A DNA stretch of 39,962 nucleotides. Source: Bacteroidaceae bacterium. Lineage in GTDB: Bacteria; Bacteroidota; Bacteroidia; Bacteroidales; Bacteroidaceae. The stretch is from contig JAFUVM010000052.1 of the NCBI GenBank assembly GCA_017483665.1, positions 1-39,962 on the forward strand, given 5' to 3'. Under the pieces are notes generated by a model. It was not told the DNA's origin, searched no databases, and worked only from the letters and a program-made list of their open reading frames with translations. Below are positions 14,594 to 23,181 of this stretch, piece by piece (position 1 is the first letter of the stretch; each line of letters begins with the position of its first letter). A program made the translations under genes and the position numbers.

Positions 14594-15298
14594 ATGATAC
14601 TCAACTACAAAGACGTCGACCTCTATCAAGGTGAACACCTCGTGCTTCAGAAGGTGAACTTCAGCGTGGAGGAAGGCGAGATGGTCTACCTCACCGGGCC
14701 GGTGGGCAGCGGCAAGTCGTCGCTCCTCAAGTCCATCTACGGCGAGGTGCCCATTGCCGACGGCACGGCAGAGGTGCTCGGCTTCGACATGGCACGCCTC
14801 AAGACAAAGCATCAGCCTATGTTGCGAAGGCAGATGGGCATCGTCTTCCAGGACTTCCAGCTCATGCCCGACCGCACCGTGCGGCGCAACCTCGACTTCG
14901 TGCTGCGTGCCACCGAATGGAAGCAGAAGGCCGACCGCGAGAAGCGCATCGGCGAAGTGCTCGACCTCGTGAAGCTCTCCGACAAGAAGGACAGGATGGT
15001 GTTCCAGCTCTCGGGCGGCGAACAGCAGTGCATCTGCATAGCCCGCGCCATTCTGAACAACCCGAAAGTCATCCTGGCCGACGAGCCTACAGGCAACCTC
15101 GATGCCGAGAACGGCGAGCTCATCCTGGCTCTGCTCGACGAGATTCGCCGCCAGCAGCACACGGCCATCATACTCAGCACCCACAACCTCCAGTGGCCCG
15201 AATATTTCCCGGGCACCGTCTACTGCTGCGGCGAGGGAAGGCTGGAAAGGAACAGCGAGAAGGAAGCGTGCCCGGAACCCGCAGGCACAGAGAATTAA
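14594..15298 (+). CDS. ftsE: Cell division ATP-binding protein FtsE-like
   Basis: 234-residue ABC ATPase. Walker A GPVGSGKSS (K41), Q-loop FQDFQLM, signature LSGGEQQ, Walker B VILADEPTGNLD, H-loop STHNLQW. The sequence and its position between hisIE and lysC are typical for FtsE of Bacteroidetes, which works with the membrane protein FtsX in septal peptidoglycan hydrolase control. FtsX is not in this window. The last ~20 residues are low-conservation charged sequence. Confidence 0.85.
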   Translation: MILNYKDVDLYQGEHLVLQKVNFSVEEGEMVYLTGPVGSGKSSLLKSIYGEVPIADGTAEVLGFDMARLKTKHQPMLRRQMGIVFQDFQLMPDRTVRRNLDFVLRATEWKQKADREKRIGEVLDLVKLSDKKDRMVFQLSGGEQQCICIARAILNNPKVILADEPTGNLDAENGELILALLDEIRRQQHTAIILSTHNLQWPEYFPGTVYCCGEGRLERNSEKEACPEPAGTEN

Positions 15299-15370
15299 GA
15301 AACAGAGAACAACGGACCTCCTTCCGCACACGACCGAAAGGAAAGGCTGGAAGGACTAAACAAATAAGAC

Positions 15371-16684
15371 ATGAAAGTACTGAAGTTCGGTGGCACCTCC
15401 GTAGGGTCACCCCAGAGAATGCAGGACGTTGCCCGCCTCATCACCGAGGACGGAGCACCCAAAATCGTAGTCCTCTCCGCAATGTCGGGCACTACAAACA
15501 CCCTCGTGGAAATCTCCGATTACCTCTACAAGAAGAACCCTGAGGGAGCCAACACCATCATCAACCAGTTGGAGCAGAAGTATGCCGACCACGTAGCAAA
15601 GCTCTATAGCACCGAAGAAATGCGGCAGCAGACCATGAACTTCCTGCACGAAGAGTTCGACTACCTGCGCTCCTTCACGAAGGTGCACTTCACGTCGTTC
15701 GAGGAGAAGGTCATCCTGGCACAAGGCGAAGTGATGAGCACCAACATGTTCACCAATTACCTGAAGGAGTCCGGCATCAACGCCCTGCTCGTCAGCGCCC
15801 TCGATTTCGTCCGCACCGACAAGAATGCCGAGCCCGACATGAACTACATCAAGGAGAAACTCACGAAGATACTCGACGAGAACCCCGGCTACCAGCTGTA
15901 CATCACGCAAGGCTTCATCTGCCGCAATGCCTACGGCGAGACGGACAATCTGCTTCGCGGCGGCAGCAACTACACGGCCTGCCTCGTCGGAGCCGCTATC
16001 CAAGCCGAGGAAATTCAGATCTGGACCGACATCGACGGCATGCACAACAACGATCCGCGCTTCGTGGAACATACCGAACCGGTGCGCCAACTCTACTTCG
16101 AGGAAGCGGCCGAGCTGGCCTACTTCGGCGCGAAGATACTGCATCCCACGTGCATCCAGCCCGCCAAGTTTGCACGCGTCCCTGTCCGTCTGCTCAATAC
16201 GATGGACCCCACAGCGCCCGGCACCATCATCAACAACGAATTCCAGCGCGGCACCATCAAGGCTGTTGCTGCCCGCGACGGCAACATCTGCATCCAGATC
16301 AACAGCAGCCGCATGCTCCTGGCCTATGGCTTCCTGCGCAAAGTATTCGAGATATTCGAGACCTACAAGACCAGCATCGACATGGTCTGCACCAGCGAGG
16401 TTGGCGTCAGCGTCACTATCGACAACAGCAGCCACCTCTCCGATATTGTCAACGAGCTGAAGAAGTACGGCACAGTCAGCGTGGAGGAAGACATGTGCAT
16501 CATCTGCGTAGTGGGCGACCTGGACAGCAGCAATGTGGGCTTCGAAGCTAAGGCCAGCATGGCACTCAAGGACATTCCCGTCCGCATGATCAGCTACGGC
16601 GGTTCGTCGCACAACATCTCCTTCGTAGTGAAGGCAGAAGACAAGAAGCGAACCCTGCAGTCGCTCAGCAATACATTGTTTTAG
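15371..16684 (+). CDS. lysC: Aspartokinase (monofunctional)
   Basis: 437 residues; phosphorylates aspartate, the first step to lysine, threonine and methionine. N-terminal kinase motif KFGGTSVGS, active-site region SAMSGTTN, GFICRNAYGETDNLLRGGSD-like GGSN loop, then two ACT regulatory domains from about residue 300 (IDMVCTSEVGVSVTID and VRMISYGGSSHNISFVV). The ACT domains predict feedback inhibition by an end product. It is followed after 32 bases by lysA, so they are probably co-expressed. Confidence 0.93.
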   Translation: MKVLKFGGTSVGSPQRMQDVARLITEDGAPKIVVLSAMSGTTNTLVEISDYLYKKNPEGANTIINQLEQKYADHVAKLYSTEEMRQQTMNFLHEEFDYLRSFTKVHFTSFEEKVILAQGEVMSTNMFTNYLKESGINALLVSALDFVRTDKNAEPDMNYIKEKLTKILDENPGYQLYITQGFICRNAYGETDNLLRGGSNYTACLVGAAIQAEEIQIWTDIDGMHNNDPRFVEHTEPVRQLYFEEAAELAYFGAKILHPTCIQPAKFARVPVRLLNTMDPTAPGTIINNEFQRGTIKAVAARDGNICIQINSSRMLLAYGFLRKVFEIFETYKTSIDMVCTSEVGVSVTIDNSSHLSDIVNELKKYGTVSVEEDMCIICVVGDLDSSNVGFEAKASMALKDIPVRMISYGGSSHNISFVVKAEDKKRTLQSLSNTLF

Positions 16685-16716
16685 GTTATAAGCAAATCAC
16701 TGGTAAAGATTGTTTT

Positions 16717-17892
16717 ATGGATAATACATTCAAGCAGGACATGAAGGAGCGCTTCGGGCGATTGCGCACACCCTTCTACTATTACGACACGGACCTGCTA
16801 AAGGAAACGCTTGACGCCATCAAGCGCGAGACAGACAGACACGAGGGCTACCGTCTGCACTATGCCATCAAGGCCTGTGCCAATCCGAAGGTGCTGCGCC
16901 TGATACAACAGGCAGGCTTCGGAGCCGACTGTGTGAGCGGCGGTGAGATTCAGGCTTGTCTGGACAGCGGTTTCCCCGCAGGCGAGATTGTCTTTGCCGG
17001 AGTTGGCAAAGCTGATTGGGAGATAGAGCTGGCTCTGAAAGCCGGCATCCAGTACTTCAACGTGGAGAGCATCCCGGAGCTGGAAGTCATAGCCGACATC
17101 GCAACGCGCATGGGTAAGGTGGCCGACGTCAGCTTCCGTATCAATCCCGATGTCGGGGCGCACACACATGCCAACATCACGACGGGCCTCGCCGAGAACA
17201 AGTTCGGCATCGCCATGGAGGATATGGAGCGTGTGATTCGTCTCGCCCAGTCGCTCTCCGGCGTCCGCTTCGTGGGCCTTCACTTCCACATCGGCAGTCA
17301 GATACTGGAGATGGACGACTTCGAAGCGCTCTGCCAACGCATCAATGAACTTCAGGACCGATTGGAAGCCGAGGGCATCACCGAGGTGAAGAACATCAAC
17401 GTGGGCGGCGGCCTGGGCATCGACTACGAGCATCCCGACCTGCATCCCGTTCCCGACTTCCACGCATACTTCGAGACCTATGCCCGCCACCTGAATCTCC
17501 GTCCCGGCCAGCACCTGCACTTCGAGCTTGGCAGGGCTGTCGTGGGGCAATGCGGCTCGCTCATCACGCGCTGCCTCTATGTCAAGCAGGCGAAGGCGAA
17601 GCAGTTCGTCATCGTCGATGCAGGCATGACCGACCTCATCCGTCCTGCCCTCTACGGCGCCCATCACTGCATTCAGAACCTGAGCAGCACGGCTTCCGCT
17701 GAGACGTACGACGTTGTCGGTCCTATCTGCGAGAGCAGCGATATCTTTCAGGCCGACTACAAACTGCCGTCCACCCGCCGCGGCGACCTTCTTGCCATAC
17801 GTTCCGCCGGAGCCTACGGCGAGATTATGGCAAGCCGATACAACTGCAGGGAACTGCCGGAATCCTACACAAAAGAGGATTTAGAGAAATAG
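16717..17892 (+). CDS. lysA: Diaminopimelate decarboxylase
   Basis: 391-residue PLP enzyme of alanine-racemase fold that makes lysine from meso-diaminopimelate. PLP lysine K52 (HYAIKAC), HFHIGSQ, the phosphate-binding GGGLGIDY, and GPICESSD with active-site C338 contributed to the partner subunit. Full length for the family. Downstream of lysC on the same strand. Confidence 0.93.
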   Translation: MDNTFKQDMKERFGRLRTPFYYYDTDLLKETLDAIKRETDRHEGYRLHYAIKACANPKVLRLIQQAGFGADCVSGGEIQACLDSGFPAGEIVFAGVGKADWEIELALKAGIQYFNVESIPELEVIADIATRMGKVADVSFRINPDVGAHTHANITTGLAENKFGIAMEDMERVIRLAQSLSGVRFVGLHFHIGSQILEMDDFEALCQRINELQDRLEAEGITEVKNINVGGGLGIDYEHPDLHPVPDFHAYFETYARHLNLRPGQHLHFELGRAVVGQCGSLITRCLYVKQAKAKQFVIVDAGMTDLIRPALYGAHHCIQNLSSTASAETYDVVGPICESSDIFQADYKLPSTRRGDLLAIRSAGAYGEIMASRYNCRELPESYTKEDLEK

Positions 17893-17930
17893 ACTGTAAA
17901 CCGTACACACGTAGAATTGCATTTCAACAC

Positions 17931-18458
17931 ATGATAAACGTCAGCATCATCGTCACCTGCCAGGAGCAACAGTCGCAGCTCCGACGGCTCCTGCCCCAAC
18001 TGTTGTTGCAACAGTACGAAGGTGAGTTCGAGGTGATTGTTGTTGACAAGAAACACGACAAAGACCTTGAGGAGTGGCTTGAGGAAACGGAAAGAGACTA
18101 CCCACACCTGAGCCATACCTTCTGTCCCACGTCGGTGCGAGGCATCGACCTCCAAAAGCTTGCTCTCACATTGGGAGCTAAAGCTGCCAACTACGGGTGG
18201 CTTGTCTGTCTGTCCGCTGGGGAAGGGTGGGGAAGCGACGACTGGCTGACACGCCTCACCGCCTGCCAGGGCGACGGCATCGATGTGGTGATAGGCAAAA
18301 CGAAACGCAGGCGTTTGTGGAAACGGCCTTCGTTCAACATCTTCCGTCGCAGCGTGTCTCTCTTCACTCCCACGTCTTCCGTCATTCTCTGCCGCCGCAG
18401 CACTTTGCTTCTGGGGCAAAACGTCAAACTGTCAAACTGCAAAATTATCAAACTATAA
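17931..18458 (+). CDS. Short glycosyltransferase-like protein
   Basis: 175 residues resembling the N-terminal GT-A half of family 2 glycosyltransferases: VSIIVTCQEQQSQLRRLL, EVIVVDKKHDKDLEEWL and LSAGEGWGSDDWLT in the place of the DxD region. It is short for the family. The last ~14 residues (GQNVKLSNCKIIKL) are encoded by simple repeats (GTCAAACTGTCAAACTGCAA), so the end seems replaced by filler. Whether it is active is doubtful. The dedA-like start codon follows directly on the stop. Confidence 0.55.
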   Translation: MINVSIIVTCQEQQSQLRRLLPQLLLQQYEGEFEVIVVDKKHDKDLEEWLEETERDYPHLSHTFCPTSVRGIDLQKLALTLGAKAANYGWLVCLSAGEGWGSDDWLTRLTACQGDGIDVVIGKTKRRRLWKRPSFNIFRRSVSLFTPTSSVILCRRSTLLLGQNVKLSNCKIIKL

Positions 18459-19082
18459 ATGGAGTCAATACCGTTCATTGCCTGGTGCCTGGAGCACCTC
18501 AACTATTGGGTTATCACGCTGCTGATGGCTATCGAGAGCAGTTTCATTCCCTTCCCCAGCGAGGTTGTCGTGCCGCCGGCAGCTTACAAGGCAGCCACCA
18601 CGGGCGAGCTCAATGTCTTTCTCATTGTGGTCTGCGCTTCGGTGGGAGCCTGCATCGGGGCTTTGGTCAACTACTACCTGGCACGCTATCTGGGCCGTCC
18701 GCTCGTTTATCGTTTTGCAGAGAGCCGTTTCGGGCACATGTGCCTCATAGACAGTGCGAAGGTGGAACGTGCTGAGCGTTACTTCGACGAGCACGGAGCC
18801 ATCGGCACCTTCTTTGGCCGCCTTGTGCCAGCCGTGCGTCAGCTCATCAGCATCCCGGCAGGTCTTGCGCGGATGGGGCTGGGGCGTTTCCTGCTCTACA
18901 CGACTCTCGGCGCCAGCCTTTGGAACACCATTCTGGCAGCAATGGGCTGGTACATTGGCCATTACTACAGCGGTCAGCTCGAGGAGAAGGTAGCACAGTA
19001 CAGCGGAGAGCTGAAGATTGCCATGCTTGTCCTCGGCGCCAGCGTCGTACTATACCTTATATATAAGGGAATGAAAAAATGA
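18459..19082 (+). CDS. DedA family membrane protein
   Basis: 207 residues, inner membrane, with several hydrophobic segments. DedA hallmarks: ESSFIPFPSEVVVPPA near the N-terminus, GALVNYYLARYLGRP, and FFGRLVPAVRQLISIPAG with the conserved arginines. DedA proteins are scramblase-like transporters for lipid carriers (undecaprenyl phosphate, phosphatidylethanolamine) in several bacteria; which lipid is handled here is unknown. The start abuts the previous stop, implying one transcript. Confidence 0.9.
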   Translation: MESIPFIAWCLEHLNYWVITLLMAIESSFIPFPSEVVVPPAAYKAATTGELNVFLIVVCASVGACIGALVNYYLARYLGRPLVYRFAESRFGHMCLIDSAKVERAERYFDEHGAIGTFFGRLVPAVRQLISIPAGLARMGLGRFLLYTTLGASLWNTILAAMGWYIGHYYSGQLEEKVAQYSGELKIAMLVLGASVVLYLIYKGMKK

Positions 19083-19102
19083 AAGAATGAAAAAAATGAA
19101 GG

Positions 19103-20365
19103 ATGAATAAGTTCTTTGCACACATAGTCCTTCTGCTCCTTCCCGCATTTGCTTTTGCCAATGGAGACACGCAGAAAAAGTCCACAAGAAATGGGGATGT
19201 GGGCACTATGTGGCAACAGCTTGCGACCTCGCCCTACCGACTGGACACAGCCGATGTCCGTGCCCTGCGCGTTGAGCTGGAGAGCATCAGTTTCTTTCGC
19301 AACAACGAGTTCCTGAGTCCTTTGGCGGAAGGCTATTCTCTGCCCGGCCTGTGGGTTCAGCCCAAACTTACCTACATGCCTCTGAAGCAAATCAAGGTGG
19401 AACTTGGCCTTCAGGCGCTCATCTTCAACGGAGCGAACCGCTATCCGAACTACGTCTATCATGACATTCCGCTGTGGAAGGGCGCTCAGTACAGCAGGGG
19501 AGCGCATCTGCTTCCTTGGTTCCGTGCGCAAGCAGACTTCCGTCGTCTCTCTATCGTGTTGGGCGACATCTATGGCGGACAGAATCACGGACTCATCGAA
19601 CCGCTGTTCAATCCCGAGACAGACCTCACGCAAGACCCCGAAATGGGCTTCCAGCTTCTGTGGGACAGACCTCGTCTGCATGCCGACATCTGGCTCAACT
19701 GGCAGAGCTACATCTTCCGCGAAGACACTCATCAGGAGGCGTTTACCGTGGGAACCACTTGGCGAATAGGAAAGAACGAAGCTGCCGGCACGTCCCAATC
19801 AGAGCCAAGCCTCCGGCCATACCTTCCCGTACAGCTCGTCCTTCAGCATCGTGGCGGCGAGCAGAACACGGAGAACCGCGCGGTGCAGACCATCTGCAAC
19901 GCTTCGGTGGGCGGTGGAGTGCAATGGAATACCGGGAAGCGTGTCCTCCGGTCGCTTACGGCTGAGACGGATGCCCTGTTCTGCTACCAGCAGAAAGGGA
20001 ATCTGTGGCCCTTCAAGAGCGGTGCGGCGGGCTATGTTTCGGTCGACCTTGGCTTGTGGCGTTTCCTTGAGGCCGGTGTCTCGTACTACATCGCTCCGCG
20101 CCATTTCGTCAGCCTCTACGGAAGCCATTTCTATTCGACGCTGAGCACAGTGGACGCGCAGGACTACGGCAAGCTGCAGACAGCCGCGGCGCATGTCCGT
20201 TTCCATCACACCTTCCACCGCGGCTATACGCTCGGAGCCGACGTTGAAGCTTGGCAGACCTGGCAGGCAAAGCGGAGCGACCTGAACTTCTCCTTTGGCA
20301 TCTACCTCCGCGTCAATCCGAGCTTCCTCATTAAGAAGTTTTCCGATTCGAACAGGCAGAAGTAA
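19103..20365 (+). CDS. Predicted outer-membrane beta-barrel protein, function unknown
   Basis: 420 residues. Signal peptide (FFAHIVLLLLPAFAFA), then alternating beta-strand segments with aromatic girdles, such as LWVQPKLTYMPLKQIKVELG, FRAQADFRRLSIVLGDIYGG, GFQLLWDRPRLHADIWLNWQ and FLEAGVSYYIAPRHFVSLYG, ending in SFGIYLRVNPSFLIKKF. The pattern is that of an outer-membrane porin-like barrel of Bacteroidetes. No named family is recognised. It follows dedA by 20 bases and may share its transcript. Confidence 0.65.
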   Translation: MNKFFAHIVLLLLPAFAFANGDTQKKSTRNGDVGTMWQQLATSPYRLDTADVRALRVELESISFFRNNEFLSPLAEGYSLPGLWVQPKLTYMPLKQIKVELGLQALIFNGANRYPNYVYHDIPLWKGAQYSRGAHLLPWFRAQADFRRLSIVLGDIYGGQNHGLIEPLFNPETDLTQDPEMGFQLLWDRPRLHADIWLNWQSYIFREDTHQEAFTVGTTWRIGKNEAAGTSQSEPSLRPYLPVQLVLQHRGGEQNTENRAVQTICNASVGGGVQWNTGKRVLRSLTAETDALFCYQQKGNLWPFKSGAAGYVSVDLGLWRFLEAGVSYYIAPRHFVSLYGSHFYSTLSTVDAQDYGKLQTAAAHVRFHHTFHRGYTLGADVEAWQTWQAKRSDLNFSFGIYLRVNPSFLIKKFSDSNRQK

Positions 20366-20459
20366 GACATCAGCTACCTCTCTTTCCGACACAGCGTGCG
20401 CTTATTTCTGAAATTCCTTCTCCCGAAAAGAAGAATCTGCTCGGAAAAACTCAAATATA

Positions 20460-20491
20460 TTTGGCTCTTCCCGTGTTTTTTCGTAACTTTG
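20460..20491 (+). promoter_or_regulatory. Promoter of rarA
   Basis: TTTG (20460-20463), 20 bases, TAACTTTG (20484-20491); rarA ATG at 20500. The leader is almost absent. Confidence 0.75.
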
Positions 20492-20499
20492 TGGGCGTT

Positions 20500-21774
20500 A
20501 TGCAGCCATTAGCAGAAAGAATGCGTCCGTTGACGCTTGAAGGTTACATCGGTCAGCAGCACCTGGTGGGCCCCGGTGCCGTTCTCCGCAGAATGGTGGA
20601 GAGCGGCCACATCAGCAGTTTCATCCTGTGGGGACCGCCCGGAGTGGGGAAGACTACGCTGGCAGGCATCATAGCCCGGCAATTGGATGTACCTTTTTTC
20701 ACACTTAGTGCTGTGGCAAGCGGTGTGAAGGAAGTGAGGGATGTCATCGAGAAGGCTCGCTCGTCGCGCTTCTTCAACCAGAACAACCCCATTCTCTTCA
20801 TCGACGAGATACATCGTTTCTCAAAGTCGCAGCAGGACTCTCTGCTTGGAGCCGTAGAGCAAGGCGTCGTCACACTCATCGGTGCCACGACGGAGAATCC
20901 CTCCTTCGAGGTGATACGTCCGCTGCTTTCCCGTTGTCAGGTCTACACGCTTCAGCCGCTGGAGGAGAACGACCTGATGCGTCTGGCCCACTATGCCGCA
21001 GAGCACGACGTCTTGCTCTGCAAGCGTACATTCCGCTTCGCAGAGACCGGCGCTCTGATGCGATACAGCGGAGGCGACGCACGCAAGCTGCTCAACATCT
21101 TGGAACTCATCTTCGAGTCGGCTCCCGAGGAAGGCGACGTGGAAGTGACGGATGCCATCGTCACCGAACGTCTGCAGCAGAATCCGATGGCTTACGACAA
21201 GGACGGCGAGATGCACTACGACATCATCTCTGCCTTCATCAAGAGCATCCGCGGCAGTGATCCGGATGCCGCCCTCTACTGGCTGGCCCGTATGATAGAA
21301 GGCGGCGAGGACCCTGCCTTCATTGCCCGACGGCTGGTCATCAGCGCCAGCGAGGACATCGGACTTGCCAATCCCAACGCGCTCCTGCTGGCTAATGCTG
21401 CCTTCGATGCCGTAATGAAGATTGGTTGGCCGGAGGGGCGCATCCCCCTGGCCGAGGCAACCGTCTATCTGGCTGCGAGTCCCAAGAGCAACTCGGCGTA
21501 CATGGGTATCGGCGAAGCCTTGCAGACCGTGCAGCAGACCGGCAACCAACCGGTGCCGCTCCACTTGCGCAACGCTCCTACAAAGTTGATGAAGGACTTG
21601 GGCTACAGCGACGGTTACAAGTATGCCCACGACTATGAAGGCCACTTCGTCCGTCAGCAGTTCCTGCCCGACGAGCTGCAACAGGAACGTTTCTGGCATC
21701 CGCAACCCAATCCTGCCGAGGACAAACTGCGGGCACAAATGATAAAATGTTGGGGAGAAAGGTTTGAGAAATGA
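20500..21774 (+). CDS. rarA: Replication-associated recombination protein RarA (MgsA)
   Basis: 424-residue AAA+ ATPase of the clamp-loader-like RarA/MgsA/WRNIP1 family, acting at stalled forks. N-terminal PLAERMRPLTLEGYIGQQHL, Walker A GPPGVGKTT (K51), Walker B ILFIDEIHRF, sensor 1 GATTENPSFE, and the C-terminal tetramerisation part with YDIISAFIKSIRGSDPDAAL and LPDELQ. The start at 20500 is preferred because the promoter -7 box lies in the frame upstream. Overlaps the next small gene by four bases. Confidence 0.94.
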   Translation: MQPLAERMRPLTLEGYIGQQHLVGPGAVLRRMVESGHISSFILWGPPGVGKTTLAGIIARQLDVPFFTLSAVASGVKEVRDVIEKARSSRFFNQNNPILFIDEIHRFSKSQQDSLLGAVEQGVVTLIGATTENPSFEVIRPLLSRCQVYTLQPLEENDLMRLAHYAAEHDVLLCKRTFRFAETGALMRYSGGDARKLLNILELIFESAPEEGDVEVTDAIVTERLQQNPMAYDKDGEMHYDIISAFIKSIRGSDPDAALYWLARMIEGGEDPAFIARRLVISASEDIGLANPNALLLANAAFDAVMKIGWPEGRIPLAEATVYLAASPKSNSAYMGIGEALQTVQQTGNQPVPLHLRNAPTKLMKDLGYSDGYKYAHDYEGHFVRQQFLPDELQQERFWHPQPNPAEDKLRAQMIKCWGERFEK

Positions 21775-21977
21775 GCGACGGAAACTTCAATCGTGCCCTT
21801 CTTCCGTCCACGCCCTACCGAAGCGGCGTGAGGATGGGGCAGCAGCAAGCTAAGACAAAGGCGGAGGAAGCACTCCGCAAGGCATTGGACGAGGCAATCC
21901 CTCCGCTGTCAGCAGAGCAGAAACAGTCTGTGAAAGAGAGGTTCACGAAGGCCTTCCGGCTTCCTATTTCTTCCTGA
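21771..21977 (+). CDS. Small basic protein downstream of rarA
   Basis: 68 residues. It starts in the ATGA overlap with the rarA stop, which favours a real coupled gene. N-terminal SDGNFNRALLPSTPYRSG is ordered-looking, followed by a charged helix (AKTKAEEALRKALDEA). Its last codons overlap the convergent lipid kinase gene by 14 bases. Similar short proteins seem to exist in Bacteroides, but this is from memory. Function unknown. Confidence 0.6.
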   Translation: MSDGNFNRALLPSTPYRSGVRMGQQQAKTKAEEALRKALDEAIPPLSAEQKQSVKERFTKAFRLPISS

Positions 21978-23016
21978 GCTTTCGCAGAAGCTCTTTGTTG
22001 ATGATGCTGATGCGACGCTGCCGCTCCAGGAAGTCAGCACGTATGTCAGCCCCGATGTTTGAGATTTCTTCGTTCACGCCGTGATAGAGGTCGGTGAAGG
22101 TGCGGAGTAGGGGAGGAACGTACAGCTGTTCGCGAGTGTTGACGACCATGCGGATTCCTTTGGGCACAAGCTGGACGTCAAGCTCTTCGCCTGCCTCCTT
22201 CGGGTCGCCGTCGAAGTGTATCACGCCGGGTGCACTTCGTTTGATATGCAAATGTCGGCAACGGAATGTGCGGATGCGGCTGTTGTTCGCGATGGTCTTG
22301 TTGAAGAGCTGGATAGCAATCTGCGGAGCCTCGAGCACGGTGAAGGGTTCCATCAACGTCACGTCCATCAGTCCGTCGCTCATGCTGGCATGCGGGGCGA
22401 TGTACACGTTGTTGCCGTACTGGCTGGCGTTGGCGCAGGCGATGAGAAACGCCTTGTAGACCTGTCGCTCGCCGTCGATGGTTATCTCGTAAGTGTCGGG
22501 TTTGTACTTCAGGCCTTCCTTGAGCGTATTCTCGATGTATGTGAGCAGTCCGCGACGCCCGGCCTTCGAGAAACGGTCGCTAATGAAGGCATCGAAGCCT
22601 ACGCCGCATGTGCAGAAGAACGGCACTTCGTCGATGACGCCGTAGTCAAGCTGTTCTATCTGACAGGCAGAGAGAACCTGCAGGGCGCCGTCGGCATTCA
22701 TCGGGATATAGAGGTGTCTAGCCAGCCCGTTGCCGCTGCCGCAGGGAATGATGCCGAGGGCAGTGTTCGTATGAATCAAGCTTCGTGCCACCTCGTTGAC
22801 CGTGCCGTCGCCGCCTACGGCCACTACGACATCCATCCCGTTCCTTACGGCTTCGTTTGTCAGTTCGGCAGCATGTCCGCGATGGTCGGTGCGACTTATC
22901 GTCCACTCAAAGCGGTTTGCATCGAGATACTCAGGGATGAGGTCGATGATGTGCTGCTTGTCCGATGTGCCCGAAATAGGGTTGACAATGAAGAGTATTT
23001 TTGTTCTTGTCTCCAT
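21964..23016 (-). CDS. Diacylglycerol/sphingoid lipid kinase family protein
   Basis: 350 residues of the DAGK catalytic family (YegS/DgkB type). ILFIVNPISGT at the start, nucleotide motif VVVAVGGDGTVNE, GIIPCGSGNGLARHL, and the C-terminal VIHFDGDPKEAG segment. It phosphorylates a lipid hydroxyl with ATP; the substrate could be diacylglycerol or a sphingoid base. The divergent neighbour is serine palmitoyltransferase, which makes a sphingolipid substrate plausible but unproven. The ATG at 23016 is chosen because the -7 box (23036-23029) is just upstream. Confidence 0.85.
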   Translation of the reverse strand: METRTKILFIVNPISGTSDKQHIIDLIPEYLDANRFEWTISRTDHRGHAAELTNEAVRNGMDVVVAVGGDGTVNEVARSLIHTNTALGIIPCGSGNGLARHLYIPMNADGALQVLSACQIEQLDYGVIDEVPFFCTCGVGFDAFISDRFSKAGRRGLLTYIENTLKEGLKYKPDTYEITIDGERQVYKAFLIACANASQYGNNVYIAPHASMSDGLMDVTLMEPFTVLEAPQIAIQLFNKTIANNSRIRTFRCRHLHIKRSAPGVIHFDGDPKEAGEELDVQLVPKGIRMVVNTREQLYVPPLLRTFTDLYHGVNEEISNIGADIRADFLERQRRISIINKELLRKLRKK

Positions 23017-23028
23017 ACATTTCCGTTG

Positions 23029-23036
23029 CAAAGGTA
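23029..23036 (-). promoter_or_regulatory. -7 box for the lipid kinase gene
   Basis: TACCTTTG on the minus strand; the ATG is 12 bases downstream of its last base, so the mRNA would be near leaderless. Confidence 0.6.
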
Positions 23037-23130
23037 ACAAAAAAACTTCATTCTGCGCATACTAATTATATAAATAGTCACGCTATGCATTTTTTTTCGG
23101 CAAGTACAACGCTATTTCAAGAAAAAGAAG

Positions 23131-23138
23131 TACCTTTG
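23131..23138 (+). promoter_or_regulatory. -7 box for serine palmitoyltransferase
   Basis: TACCTTTG, 43 bases before the ATG. Upstream at 23055-23076 lies an AT-rich GCGCATACTAATTATATAAA motif similar to ones before the beta-helix gene and fabD. Confidence 0.6.
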
Positions 23139-23181
23139 CACAAAAATTTTGCCCAAGCAGGGGCAACTGACTTAAAACGAT